Source: DATFVA01 sp963711455
GTDB taxonomy: Bacteria > Bacteroidota > Ignavibacteria > Ignavibacteriales > Ignavibacteriaceae
NCBI GenBank assembly: GCA_963711455.1
Contig: CAVQEH010000006.1
Location: 1,426,001-1,490,000 of the forward strand
DNA: 64,000 nucleotides
Reading direction: 5' to 3'
Shown here: one piece after another, positions 55,555-64,000 of the stretch
Numbering within the stretch: the stretch's first letter is position 1
Layout of the letters: each line of letters begins with the position of its first letter
Translations under genes and position numbers: made by a program
Notes under the pieces: generated by a model
What the model was told of the DNA's origin: nothing
Databases searched by the model: none
The model's input: the letters and a program-made list of their open reading frames with translations, nothing else

Positions 55555-56307
55555 ATTATGAACCCCTTAAAAGTTGAAGTAAGTTGTAAAAAAATATATC
55601 ATAGTTTATTCCTGTTAATAGATTCCCGCATGATTATTATCAAATCATGTAACATTTGAAGTAGTGTATGTCGTTTTTTTACAGAAGTAGTTCAGAAGCG
55701 TGTAAATAACAGCAGCAAAATTAACCTATGTAAATATGTCTTCAAAATTATTATCGGCAGCACTTCTAAAATGTTTATATGAATTTCTTAAAAATTCAAT
55801 ATCGATTCATTCATAGCCGGGTAAGTTAATACAAGAATCATTCCATCCATAAAAAATTACCGGAAGAATAAATATCCTTAAAAAGTTTGCTCTCAGCCAA
55901 TTGTTTAATATCAATTGTTTACAGCACGTATATTATGATTTTTCGATAATGGAAATTATTTACCATAAAAATCTTAGATTCGGTAAAAATTTCAAATTTT
56001 AGTAAAAAATGAAGGTTTTGATGACCGCATACCTGCAATTGGCTAAGATTGACCATAGATAAAAGCAGATAAACAGGCAGAAAATAGTATAAATCGGGCA
56101 GTAAAGGGTATGCAGAAAGAGCTCAAATACTTTTATTATTGAGAAAGATGGAAGTGGAATGTCGTCCACCCTTCATAGCCGGGGGAACCCGGGGGAATAA
56201 AAATGATGAATTACGGATTGGAAAATTGGTTGGGAAGGAAAAGGTGGAAGAGTACTTTTATTTTACGCCGGTTCTATGACTCCCCTGTCTCGGTTTTCCG
56301 CTTTCAC
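55555..56307. other. Long intergenic region upstream of the sugar transferase gene
   Basis: 753 bases with no gene. A direct repeat CAATTGTTTA occurs at 55898-55907 and 55912-55921, 14 bp apart. It may hold the promoter and control sites of the 54454 and Wzi-like genes. No clear promoter boxes were found. Confidence 0.45.
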
Positions 56308-57096
56308 TTATTTTAGAACAATAACTCTTTTAACCACATTTTTAACATTCTGCACAGCAAGCTGCCTAGCCCAGGGTACAAATACATCGTTCCATCTTTC
56401 GGGATGAATTGTAAACATTAACTTTGATGGAAGCTGTGCCACATTATTTATTATATCCTGTGTGGATTTGAAGTTAAAATTAAACTTACTTTCAACTTTA
56501 TCCCTTATACTTACGTTTTCCCCATTCCATCTTCTCCCGGTATCTGTAAAGTAAGCGAACTCATTAAAATCCATATCAAAATAAGAAGCAGCAATTATTC
56601 CCAGCGACCGGTAATCGTATTTTTTCCATATAAGACGATTATCAAATTTAGATAAAGGAGACCCATGCATACATATCGTTTTAATAGGGTAAATCTTTCT
56701 CATTTTCTCGAGATTACTTTTAAAGGATTCCCACGCTGCATCGATCAGCTCTTCTGTTTCACCCTTTTGATTTTTGATTTTTAACTTCTTACTTGCCAGG
56801 TCTACATCTTCATAATGATAGCCGATTTCGTGACCCAGCTTAGCAATTTTTTTCATTATTTCAGTGTTGTAACTTTCAGGCACGATACGGAAATAGTAGG
56901 ATCCTTTTATGCCGAGTTCCGCTTCAAGCTCTGACATCTTAAGTGCATTACCCGGCAGCCTGTCTACATCGTGACGGAGTATTACTGTTGAATTATATTT
57001 ATCGTGAATCTGGTAATCCAGCAAAGGCTGGAATGAGTATTTATGCCACTGAAGTGCAGCTAATAAATTTTTATATTTCCTAAGAGTAAAATCCAT
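56308..57096 (-). CDS. Polysaccharide deacetylase-like protein
   Basis: 262 residues. The NodB-like first motif is TVILRHDVDRLPGNALK (Asp-Asp type metal site HDVD), the second is LGHEIGYHYEDVDL (His pair), and a later CMHGSPLSKFDNR and MFTIHPERWND complete a deacetylase-like fold. Family members remove N-acetyl groups from glycans or act as non-enzymatic relatives. A low-complexity piece, KKLKIKNQKG, sits in a loop after the second motif. It is cytoplasmic (no signal peptide), lying between the sugar transferase and the HAD gene. Confidence 0.82.
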   Translation of the reverse strand: MDFTLRKYKNLLAALQWHKYSFQPLLDYQIHDKYNSTVILRHDVDRLPGNALKMSELEAELGIKGSYYFRIVPESYNTEIMKKIAKLGHEIGYHYEDVDLASKKLKIKNQKGETEELIDAAWESFKSNLEKMRKIYPIKTICMHGSPLSKFDNRLIWKKYDYRSLGIIAASYFDMDFNEFAYFTDTGRRWNGENVSIRDKVESKFNFNFKSTQDIINNVAQLPSKLMFTIHPERWNDVFVPWARQLAVQNVKNVVKRVIVLK

Positions 57097-57133
57097 TTCG
57101 GGATTAAAACTAAAAGTTAATAATACAAACCAA

Positions 57134-57671
57134 TTATGATAATAAAGTATAAACTTTAAAAAGCTTTAGTAGTTCCAGATCATCCTTTGAATCTGATATA
57201 GAATAATTATAAGAAAATTCATTTTCAGGATAATATCTCCGTAAATATTTTATTTTATTTGAACCTTTCATATTAATAAAATTATTTTCAATATAATCCG
57301 AAGCCAGGCATTCCCATCCAAGTTCAGCAGCGATGTATTTAACATAATCACGTAGAGAGGCAGAGCAAATTACGTTAATAGTAGATGAATCGGAATTACT
57401 CCTGATCTGGCTTAACACATGTTCATCTATTCTATAAATTGCTTCATCTCTAACTTTGATTAATAGTTTTTCATAATCCTTTATTTTTCTTGCCTGTTTA
57501 ACGACTGATTCTTTTAAAATCTTTTTCGCCTGTTAGCTTAAGAATGCGTATAAACATTAAGGGAATGATTTTATAAAAAAGTTTATTACACAACAAGTTT
57601 TTCAAATAATACCGGAATGAATCAAACGGTATCAGAGTTTTATCAAGGTCTATTACATTAATTTTTTTCAA
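57134..57671 (-). pseudogene. HAD-superfamily phosphatase, frameshifted
   Basis: The likely start is TTG 57671, which overlaps the previous stop as TTGA. The first part reads NVIDLDKTLIPFDSF (the nucleophile Asp motif). A one-base shift near 57530 (AAAA run in GATTTTAAAAGAATC) moves translation to a frame reading KESVVKQARKIKDYEKLL. The rest then reads INVICSASLRDYV (motif II Ser), K and SISDSKDDLELL (motif IV). All four HAD motifs are thus present across two frames, about 178 residues. It may be a sequencing error or recent loss. Role inferred: sugar or lipid phosphate hydrolysis in the glycan locus. Confidence 0.75.
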
Positions 57672-58726
57672 AATATCTTTCCTGCAATCAGGCTCAGCCA
57701 CCCTTTAGGGTCATCAAATAAAGAAACATCCGCTTTATTAAACGGTATGTTTTTTAGGAAAGTAAGTACAGGCTTAAAATTAAAATGTAATAAATACTTT
57801 ATGAAAGACAGGTAAACTAGTGGCGATAAATATGTATCTATTTGTGTTTTGCCCGAATTATTATTCACTTCAATAGCACCAAGCAATGTTAAAAAATAAT
57901 TTGTACCGTTTTGTAGTCCCTGGTTTATAGAACCCCATATCCTTGGATTTACTTCAATTAAATAAATCTTATTATCAGCGGTTAATTTAAACTCAATCAT
58001 AGCAAAACCTGACCAATTTGCGGTTGAAATTAATTTTTCAGTAATTTCCTTAAGTCTTTCATCATTGTAAGTTTCCCTGTATACGCTTGAACCTCCTGAC
58101 ACCGGGTATTCAGCAAGCCGCTTATGACCATACCCGGTTATAATTTCGCCGTCCTTGCAAAAGCATGAGTAGCCAATCCCCTTTCCTTCTACATATTCCT
58201 GGATAATGTAATCTGAATGATTATTAAGCTTATTTTTTAAGGAAAGAAATTCTTTTTTATTACTTATATATTTTACACCCCTTGAGGAGGAGAGATTTCT
58301 TGGTTTTACAACAACTTTCAAATCCGGTATGTCCACCCAGGAATAAGAAGCAGGGGTTTTTATTCCTAAAGATTGTGCGATAGTATATAAAGCAAGCTTA
58401 TCATTCAGCTTTTTAAAACTCTCTTCATCACCCCAATAAGATAAGATATCCTTAAATTCATTTTTCCTGCTTAGCCAGAAATCCATTTCAGAATTTCTGA
58501 TTGGGAAAAGAATATTGATTTCTTCATTAACAATAATTTCACGTAGTTTATCAGTAGCCTGGAAATCCTGCAATGCATATACTTTATCGAAATACTTTGA
58601 ACCTAATGCCGGTGTTTTATCGCCTTGAGTTATACCAATAATTTTAAAAGTTGAATAATTTAATTTTATAAACTTCGCAATACATATTGCCTTATAACTG
58701 GTGTATTGTGTAATTAATATATTCAT
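57668..58726 (-). CDS. ATP-grasp carboxylate-amine ligase
   Basis: 352 residues from ATG 58726, chosen because the Rossmann-like start (MNILITQYTSYKAICIAKFI) begins there. An in-frame ATG at 58747 is possible. The ATP-grasp body has VVVKPRNLSSSRGVKYI, YIIQEYVEGKGIGYSC and FKLTADNKIYLIEVNPRIWG (the metal-binding Glu-Asn pair). Such enzymes in glycan clusters probably attach an amino acid to a sugar acid. The substrate is unknown. It overlaps the HAD gene by 4 bp. Confidence 0.88.
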   Translation of the reverse strand: MNILITQYTSYKAICIAKFIKLNYSTFKIIGITQGDKTPALGSKYFDKVYALQDFQATDKLREIIVNEEINILFPIRNSEMDFWLSRKNEFKDILSYWGDEESFKKLNDKLALYTIAQSLGIKTPASYSWVDIPDLKVVVKPRNLSSSRGVKYISNKKEFLSLKNKLNNHSDYIIQEYVEGKGIGYSCFCKDGEIITGYGHKRLAEYPVSGGSSVYRETYNDERLKEITEKLISTANWSGFAMIEFKLTADNKIYLIEVNPRIWGSINQGLQNGTNYFLTLLGAIEVNNNSGKTQIDTYLSPLVYLSFIKYLLHFNFKPVLTFLKNIPFNKADVSLFDDPKGWLSLIAGKIF

Positions 58727-58765
58727 AAATAAGTTGCCAACCTTCATCCCAAAAAAGTCATATTC

Positions 58766-59803
58766 TTAAGACTTCAGATTGTTCTGATAATTTTCTACAA
58801 AAGAAATTAAAAAGTTTGTTGGATCTATTTTTTCCTCTATTAGTCTCTTTTGTTTTTTAATGGAATCCTCTTTTAAATTATTTTCTTCAAGTAATTCATA
58901 TACTTTGTCAAAAAGATTTTTATGACTTGTAAAATTATAAACTAATCCATAATTATCTTCTTGTTCTTTGCAGTAGCCCAACTGTTGCGAGTTAATATAA
59001 ATAGCTGTTGTCCCTAAACAAGCACTTTCTGAAGTCATTGTTGCTCCTTCACTAATAAATAAATGGGCGAAGTGTAAAACATCATGAATTTTTTCAGGGG
59101 GAGTATTTAATTTATAGTTTTCTAACTCCTTTGGGAGCCTACCTTCTGAAGAAATGAACACGACTGCATAATTTTCGAGTAACTTTATTAGCTTATATTT
59201 TATTTCTGAAGGAATTCCCCGTTCTCCTTTATCATGATGTGCCGTCCAAGCTACAAACCTTACAATAATATATTTCTGGTTTTCATTTAAATTGAGATAT
59301 TTATAAATCATTTTATCAGGAGTATAATAGTTTGGGTGCAAATAGAATAATTCCTGATAACTATTATATCTTACTGTTTTAGCATTTATTTTTTTTAAAA
59401 AACAACTTGGTAATAAAAATATTGAATTGAATTTCTTAGATATTCTAATACTTTTAATAGCATTTTCCGTATCTTCAGTTGAAATATTTGGTTTCCTTAA
59501 TAACCAGGCTATAGGGGCAGTATATATTCCACCTTGACTTAAAAAAAAATCTGGTTTATATCTTAAAGCATATATTATAATTATTATATAAGCCTTTAAT
59601 GAATAAATAATTTTACCATAAAAATTATTACTTCCTTTACCCCTCGAGAAATAAACTATACCATAATACTTCAATAATTCGAATATGATATTTCTATTTC
59701 GAGCAATAATAATAAATTTATGCCCCTTGACTTCCATTTTCTTTATAAAATTTCGGTAATAATGTATGTGGGCTGGATGTCCTATATCTATGAGGATTTT
59801 CAA
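58766..59803 (-). CDS. DUF354 family protein (GT-B-like)
   Basis: 345 residues. It begins MKILIDIGHPAHIHYYRNFI, the DUF354 signature, and continues with KPDFFLSQGG, a Rossmann-like second half (KYIIVRFVAWTAHHDKGER, FISSEGRLPKELE) and HLFISEGATMTSESACLGT near the C terminus, where GT-B enzymes bind nucleotide. The family resembles UDP-GlcNAc 2-epimerase/glycosyltransferase folds. Exact chemistry is unknown. Lys/Asn/Ile codons are heavily AT-biased, as in the neighbours down to 63 kb. Confidence 0.82.
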   Translation of the reverse strand: MKILIDIGHPAHIHYYRNFIKKMEVKGHKFIIIARNRNIIFELLKYYGIVYFSRGKGSNNFYGKIIYSLKAYIIIIIYALRYKPDFFLSQGGIYTAPIAWLLRKPNISTEDTENAIKSIRISKKFNSIFLLPSCFLKKINAKTVRYNSYQELFYLHPNYYTPDKMIYKYLNLNENQKYIIVRFVAWTAHHDKGERGIPSEIKYKLIKLLENYAVVFISSEGRLPKELENYKLNTPPEKIHDVLHFAHLFISEGATMTSESACLGTTAIYINSQQLGYCKEQEDNYGLVYNFTSHKNLFDKVYELLEENNLKEDSIKKQKRLIEEKIDPTNFLISFVENYQNNLKS

Positions 59804-59903
59804 TATTGTGCAAAGCCTTTTAAATTTTTGCTAAATTTATTAGAGAATCGATAACTTAAAAACATATAAGAGTAAACTAATAAAGCTTAAAGTCGTTTAA
59901 ATC

Positions 59904-60740
59904 TTAGTAGTCTTTTAAATGAAAATTATTAATAAATTTGCTTAATTCTGCAGAAACGTTTTTTCTTTCTTTTTTCAAATAAGCATTTAGATATCCCATA
60001 AAAAACTTCCAAGCAAAAATGAGATATGGCTTTTTGGGAATTCTGACCAAGGTTCGAATCATTGCCAAAAATAAATTTCCGCCGTTTGCGTAATTAGCTT
60101 TTCCTGTTTTTTTTGCTAATTCTAATTTGTTGTAAGAAATTGCAGTTTGGCGATGATGAATTACCCTAACTTTTAAATTCGCCGATGACCAACCTCTTTG
60201 GAATGCAGACATTTCATCAAGCCCATCCCAACCAAGTACTTCCTTAAAACCACCAATATCTTCCCAGCATTCTCTCCTTATTGCCTTAAAGGCTCCCCTT
60301 ATGTGATAATCTGCACTTTTCTCTCGAATCCATTTATTATTAATATTATGAATACAATACCCACCACAAATACCGATTGATGAATCTTTAATGAAAGCGT
60401 TAGTAACCTCTTCAAAATAATTCATTGGTAAAGTTAAATCCGCATCTAATTTTACAATAAAATCAAACGGTTTATTTTTAATAATTTCATAACCATAATT
60501 AAAAGCACTTATTACTTTTGCTCCACTGGATCTTTGTTCAAATGAAGATTTTTTAAATAAATACTTTATCCACTTATATTTCCTTGTGAATACATTAATA
60601 AGTTTTGCTGTATTATCCGTAGAATTATCATCTACAATTATCCATTCTGTGGGAAGGTGGGTTTGATTTACGATTGATTCAAGAATATTTTGTATTAATT
60701 TTTCTTCATTATAGGCTGGAGTAATAATTTTATAGTTCAT
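59904..60740 (-). CDS. Glycosyltransferase family 2
   Basis: 278 residues. GT-A fold: MNYKIITPAYNEEKLIQNIL at the N terminus, EWIIVDDNSTDNT, VKLDADLTL (the DxD metal site) and GGFKEVLGWDGLDEMSAFQRGW as acceptor-side motif. One short hydrophobic stretch near residues 235-255 (LFLAMIRTLVRIPKKPYLIF) could touch the membrane. It transfers a sugar from a nucleotide donor to the growing lipid-linked unit. Confidence 0.9.
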   Translation of the reverse strand: MNYKIITPAYNEEKLIQNILESIVNQTHLPTEWIIVDDNSTDNTAKLINVFTRKYKWIKYLFKKSSFEQRSSGAKVISAFNYGYEIIKNKPFDFIVKLDADLTLPMNYFEEVTNAFIKDSSIGICGGYCIHNINNKWIREKSADYHIRGAFKAIRRECWEDIGGFKEVLGWDGLDEMSAFQRGWSSANLKVRVIHHRQTAISYNKLELAKKTGKANYANGGNLFLAMIRTLVRIPKKPYLIFAWKFFMGYLNAYLKKERKNVSAELSKFINNFHLKDY

Positions 60741-60879
60741 TTACATTAAGGATAGAAAAATTAAAAATATATGAAATAATTTATGTCTCGCATAAAAATC
60801 CATCTGCTATTATAATCAAAAAATTTACTTTCACAAACAGATTATCTAGTTTCTTAATGCCAACTATATAATTTTTATA

Positions 60880-61758
60880 TTATTTAGCATAGTTAAAAAA
60901 GGCCTTTATTCTACCGGCAATTAAAAAACATAATGTAACTGGAATAAAATATAACTTGGTATTTCTAAATATTATTTTTAATGGAGTCACGATATAATTG
61001 GGAGAATATGGATTGATGAATGATTTAAGGTAAGCATAGAAAGATTTTGAAACAATAGGTGATGATTTATTTGTTTCTTTTATGTGACTGAATAACTTTG
61101 CATTCCACGATATATATATATTGTATCCCTTTTTTTTTGCTCTGTAACAAAAATCCACATCGCTTCCATACTGTTTAAAGGATTCATCAAAATAATCAAG
61201 TGATCTTAGAACTTTGAATGGTATTAACATACCACGACCAGGTAAGGTTTCACTATGATGTATATTTTTTAAAGTATTGATATCTACACTCTCTAAAAAT
61301 GAATGGTACTTTATCGACTTATAACGCCACCATTTTATTTTTTTAATGCCGGAAAAAAATACTCTATTCTTTTTATCTATATCTAAAGTAATTGAACCTA
61401 AAATAGCATTTTCATCTTTCAATGAATAAAAATCATTAATAATTGTTTGTAGGTAATTTCTATCAATTTCCAAATCGTCATTTAGTGTTAAGACTAAATC
61501 CGCATTATATTTTTCAGCAAATTTAAATCCTTCATTCATACTTTTTGTATACCACCAATTTCCCGTCCCTTCTAACCAAATAATATTGGGATACTTTTTT
61601 TTCAAAATATCAAGGTTTTCATAGCTTGAATTATCAACAACTATACAAATAGACAAATAATAATTATTAATTTGATTAATATTTATTTGTTCTATAAGAC
61701 TTTGAAGTAATTTAGGTCTATTATATGAAGGAATAATAATAAGTAATCTTTTACACAT
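60880..61758 (-). CDS. Glycosyltransferase family 2 (rhamnosyltransferase-like)
   Basis: 292 residues. LLIIIPSYNRPKLLQSLIEQ, VVDNSSYENL, LEGTGNWWYTKSMNEGF and LTLNDDLEIDRNYL (DxD-like NDD) fit the GT2 group that includes WbbL-like rhamnosyltransferases. GRGMLIPFKVLRSLDYFDES and YGSDVDFCYRAKKKGYN are the acceptor-side motifs. It overlaps the polymerase gene by 8 bp. Confidence 0.9.
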   Translation of the reverse strand: MCKRLLIIIPSYNRPKLLQSLIEQININQINNYYLSICIVVDNSSYENLDILKKKYPNIIWLEGTGNWWYTKSMNEGFKFAEKYNADLVLTLNDDLEIDRNYLQTIINDFYSLKDENAILGSITLDIDKKNRVFFSGIKKIKWWRYKSIKYHSFLESVDINTLKNIHHSETLPGRGMLIPFKVLRSLDYFDESFKQYGSDVDFCYRAKKKGYNIYISWNAKLFSHIKETNKSSPIVSKSFYAYLKSFINPYSPNYIVTPLKIIFRNTKLYFIPVTLCFLIAGRIKAFFNYAK

Positions 61759-63028
61759 TTACTCGAACATCCGTCCTTTTCAAAATACTTTTACTTATAT
61801 AGGATTCTCTGAGTTCTTTAATAGATTTATTTGTAAATACTTCTGGTAAAATAGTCAAAGCAATAAAGAGAGGCCTTAGAAAGTAGGTCTCAGAAAAACC
61901 TATAATTAAAAATATTACAAGAGAATATATTGCAAATCGATAATTAAAATATGAATAGTGACAATATCTTTTCAAAAAAATATATAAAAAAAACATATAA
62001 AATATAAAGCCGATAAAACCAAATTTTACCATTAACTCTGTCAATCCATTGTTTCTGTGAAAATACACTTCTTGAAAGGAATATTCTGCAACTTGTTGGT
62101 CTGTTTTTCCAAATCCTATTAATGGACTTTCTCTAATTTTCAACCAATCCAAGTATGCACTTCCAAATCTATTAGAACCTAAATTATTTGCATTTCCATA
62201 TTCTGCATTGGTAAATTGTGATCCAACTTTATCACTTAAAAAATCTAAACTATAAAATGATATAATTGCTATTATCAGGATTAAAAAAAGTACAATATAT
62301 TTTTTAAACCCAATGGATAAATGAAAAAAATAAGAAAACAATAAAAATAATAGAGCAAGATATCCGGTTGTCGAAAAAGTTGAAATTATAGCTATAATGA
62401 AAAATAAATTTTTTTTGTCTTTTAAATTTTTCCCATGGATGAGATTAAGTAACAATGCAATTATTAAAAAACCTGCAAATGCACCTGGCTCCCAAAACGC
62501 ACCTGAATTTCTTATAAACTCTAAACCATAAGCTGGGGCAGAATTAAAAGTATATAAAATAATATTTGGAGCAGGAGCATAAATGGACAAACCTTGATAA
62601 GGTAGTTTAAAATAATCTGTAACATTAGTTAGAAAATAATTTTGAAAACCAGGAATTATTAATGAGGGCAAATAAAACACAAAGCTTATAATAGTTAGTA
62701 CATATAGAATTTGGACATAATAAAGTGGGAAATTTTTCCCAGTTAATTTAACTATAAAAAAACAGGTTAATATGACAAGTGTAAATCCGATGAACGTGAT
62801 CAATTGAGAATCGCTAAAAAATGCTTGTAAAAGGGAAATTATAAGATAGAATAATATGTAATAATAAAAATACTTGTTAAATTTTAATTTCGATATGAAA
62901 AATAAAAAATAGGAGTAAACAAATAATATAATCAGTATTATATCATGCATTGGATCCTTATAAAATGCAGGGATGCCTGTTAATGCTATTAGCATAAACG
63001 TTAGAAAATAACCGTTAAATCTATTCAT
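61751..63028 (-). CDS. O-antigen ligase/polymerase-like (Wzy) membrane protein
   Basis: 425 residues with about ten to eleven hydrophobic helices across its length. The largest loop (around 160-180, FIRNSGAFWEPGAFAGFL) and the later GSNRFGSAYLDWLKIRESPL and GFGKTDQQV form the periplasmic part. NRFGSA...D...PLIGFG resembles Wzy_C polymerases. These link repeat units on the periplasmic side. It overlaps the acetyltransferase gene by 4 bp. Confidence 0.85.
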   Translation of the reverse strand: MNRFNGYFLTFMLIALTGIPAFYKDPMHDIILIILFVYSYFLFFISKLKFNKYFYYYILFYLIISLLQAFFSDSQLITFIGFTLVILTCFFIVKLTGKNFPLYYVQILYVLTIISFVFYLPSLIIPGFQNYFLTNVTDYFKLPYQGLSIYAPAPNIILYTFNSAPAYGLEFIRNSGAFWEPGAFAGFLIIALLLNLIHGKNLKDKKNLFFIIAIISTFSTTGYLALLFLLFSYFFHLSIGFKKYIVLFLILIIAIISFYSLDFLSDKVGSQFTNAEYGNANNLGSNRFGSAYLDWLKIRESPLIGFGKTDQQVAEYSFQEVYFHRNNGLTELMVKFGFIGFIFYMFFLYIFLKRYCHYSYFNYRFAIYSLVIFLIIGFSETYFLRPLFIALTILPEVFTNKSIKELRESYISKSILKRTDVRVNV

Positions 63029-63645
63029 GTTTTCATTTCGTTATATGCAATTTCCCTAATAAATTTTGCTGGATTCCCTCCCCAGATTTCAAAAGGCGGA
63101 ATAGATTTGGATACAACCGAACCTGCGGCAACTATGGAACCTCTACCTATTTTTACTCCTTTAAGAACTATACAATGAGCGCCGATAAATACATCATCTT
63201 CAATTTCTACCTCGGTACTATTTGCATGTAATAAATCATCACTAAAATTTCTTCTAACCTCATAATTTAATGAATGGAAATCTGTATCGTAAATTACTGT
63301 ATTACCTCCTATTTTAACATTGTTTCCAATCTCAATTTTCTTTTGACAAATAATTGACGTACTGCTAATTCCAACATTATCTTTTATAATTAAATCTCCA
63401 TTAGCAATTAAGATACTTTTTTGTTGCCTTCCAATCTGATTAAAGTAATTTCCACTATTCATTTTGAATTTATGACCTATTGATAATGAACCATTGTTCC
63501 CAACCTTAATAATTGGAAGACCTTTAATTTTGAAATCAGGAAAATGTTTAACTTTAAACACTTTGAAAATGAAAACCGCATAAATTTTACTTAAAAAAAT
63601 TATAATATTTTTTCTAATCCAAATAAAAACTTTGTAAAAAAACAT
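63025..63645 (-). CDS. Left-handed beta-helix acyltransferase
   Basis: 206 residues. A hydrophobic N-terminal patch is followed by hexapeptide turns: LIIKDNVGISSTSIICQKKI, IGNNVKIGGNTVIYDTDFH, VEIEDDVFIGAHCIVLKGVK, IGRGSIVAAGSVV. The catalytic His is in YDTDFHSL. It ends in the loop GGNPAKFIREI, typical of the maltose acetyltransferase/WcaF-type group. It probably O-acetylates a sugar of the polysaccharide. Overlaps the polymerase by 4 bp and lies 3 bp after the GT4 stop. Confidence 0.9.
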   Translation of the reverse strand: MFFYKVFIWIRKNIIIFLSKIYAVFIFKVFKVKHFPDFKIKGLPIIKVGNNGSLSIGHKFKMNSGNYFNQIGRQQKSILIANGDLIIKDNVGISSTSIICQKKIEIGNNVKIGGNTVIYDTDFHSLNYEVRRNFSDDLLHANSTEVEIEDDVFIGAHCIVLKGVKIGRGSIVAAGSVVSKSIPPFEIWGGNPAKFIREIAYNEMKT

Positions 63646-63648
63646 AAT

Positions 63649-64000
63649 TTATTCAATCTCCTTATAGGTATTTATTGTCTGGGCTATAATTTTTTGAGGA
63701 TTATGTCTTTCTCTTGCTACTGAAACACTATTAATCGATATTTTTCTTCTTAAGGGTTCATCTTGAAAGAGCTCAATGATTTTTGAAGCAATTAACTCTG
63801 TATCATGGTCTACAAGTATTCCATTGACATTATTTTCTATTAAAGAGGATACACCCCCCACATTTGTAGCCACAACTGGTAGTCCCGCAACCTGAGCTTC
63901 ACAAATGCTATTCGGGCTATTATCGATTAATGATGGGTGTAGCAGACAAAAACAGTCATTATAACAATTAAGTATTTCAACTGGTTCCAAAAATCCTTTT
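63649..64000 (-). CDS. Glycosyltransferase family 4, C-terminal fragment at window edge
   Basis: The frame runs off the window. The visible 117 residues are the GT4 (GT-B) C-terminal half: LLHPSLIDNSPNSICEAQVAG contains the E-x7-E-type donor-binding region (DNSPNSICEA), then PVVATNVGGVSSLIENNVNG and ILVDHDTELIASKI. It transfers sugar from a nucleotide donor with retention. Start and N-terminal domain lie upstream of base 64000. Confidence 0.9.
   Translation of the reverse strand, partial: KGFLEPVEILNCYNDCFCLLHPSLIDNSPNSICEAQVAGLPVVATNVGGVSSLIENNVNGILVDHDTELIASKIIELFQDEPLRRKISINSVSVARERHNPQKIIAQTINTYKEIE

Noticed and set aside
1..64000. tRNA, rRNA, riboswitch or CRISPR features
   Set aside because: I looked for T-loop GTTCGAATC-type sequences, rRNA-like conserved stretches and regular direct repeats with spacers on both strands and saw none I could support. 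A covariance-model scan would settle this.

Overview
The window looks like a chromosome segment from the Ignavibacteria (Chlorobiota/Bacteroidota side of the tree). Four things point there. At least eight secreted proteins end in a type A C-terminal sorting domain of the type IX secretion system (T9SS). The sensors carry Reg_prop propellers and Y_Y_Y domains. There is a flagellin gene. Many genes have clear Shine-Dalgarno sites (for example AAGGAGG before the flagellin gene), which are unusual in Bacteroidota proper. This placement rests on gene content only. I saw no rRNA, tRNA, CRISPR array, IS transposase or origin.

Layout. 1-6.0 kb: a one-protein hybrid two-component system (propeller, kinase, receiver, AraC-type HTH) lacking only the first base of its start codon, then two receiver proteins, one with a PP2C phosphatase. 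6.2-8.3 kb: small secreted or unknown proteins. 8.6-12.5 kb: five tandem DUF6090-type membrane-anchored paralogues, two of them frameshifted. 12.6-21.0 kb: a soluble kinase with six repeated sensory modules, a membrane propeller kinase with almost the same catalytic core, and a STAS protein. 21.0-25.1 kb (minus strand): a compact four-gene operon (C39-like peptidase, RimK-like ATP-grasp, GCS2-type ligase, N-formylglutamate amidohydrolase-like), which reads as a peptide or amino-acid-conjugate pathway. 25.3-26.5 kb: small exported or membrane proteins. 26.6-28.8 kb: an alpha/beta hydrolase and a lone flagellin whose leader has a sigma-28-like promoter and two CsrA-type sites.

29.0-51.9 kb is a T9SS cargo island: four genes on the plus strand, then four on the minus strand, one of which is broken. 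The proteins include adhesin-like, BNR-repeat, M1-peptidase, DNRLRE and CapA/PKD types. Their C-terminal modules and flanking DNA are duplicated and mosaic. A degraded MntA/HepT-like locus and a small TPR protein lie between the two groups. 52.4-64.0 kb (minus strand) is a polysaccharide locus: Wzi-like outer-membrane protein, sugar transferase, deacetylase-like protein, frameshifted HAD phosphatase, ATP-grasp, DUF354, two GT2 enzymes, a Wzy-like polymerase, a hexapeptide acyltransferase and a partial GT4 enzyme. The distal genes are visibly AT-richer.

The strongest structure not explained by genes is a family of GC-rich palindromes built on CCTGCCTG/CAGGCAGG. Six of the seven copies lie inside coding sequence, and five of those six are in frame and read CAG GCA GG (Gln-Ala-Gly). 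The sixth shifts the frame and splits its gene. A second family of GATGTCATC hairpins is scattered between genes.
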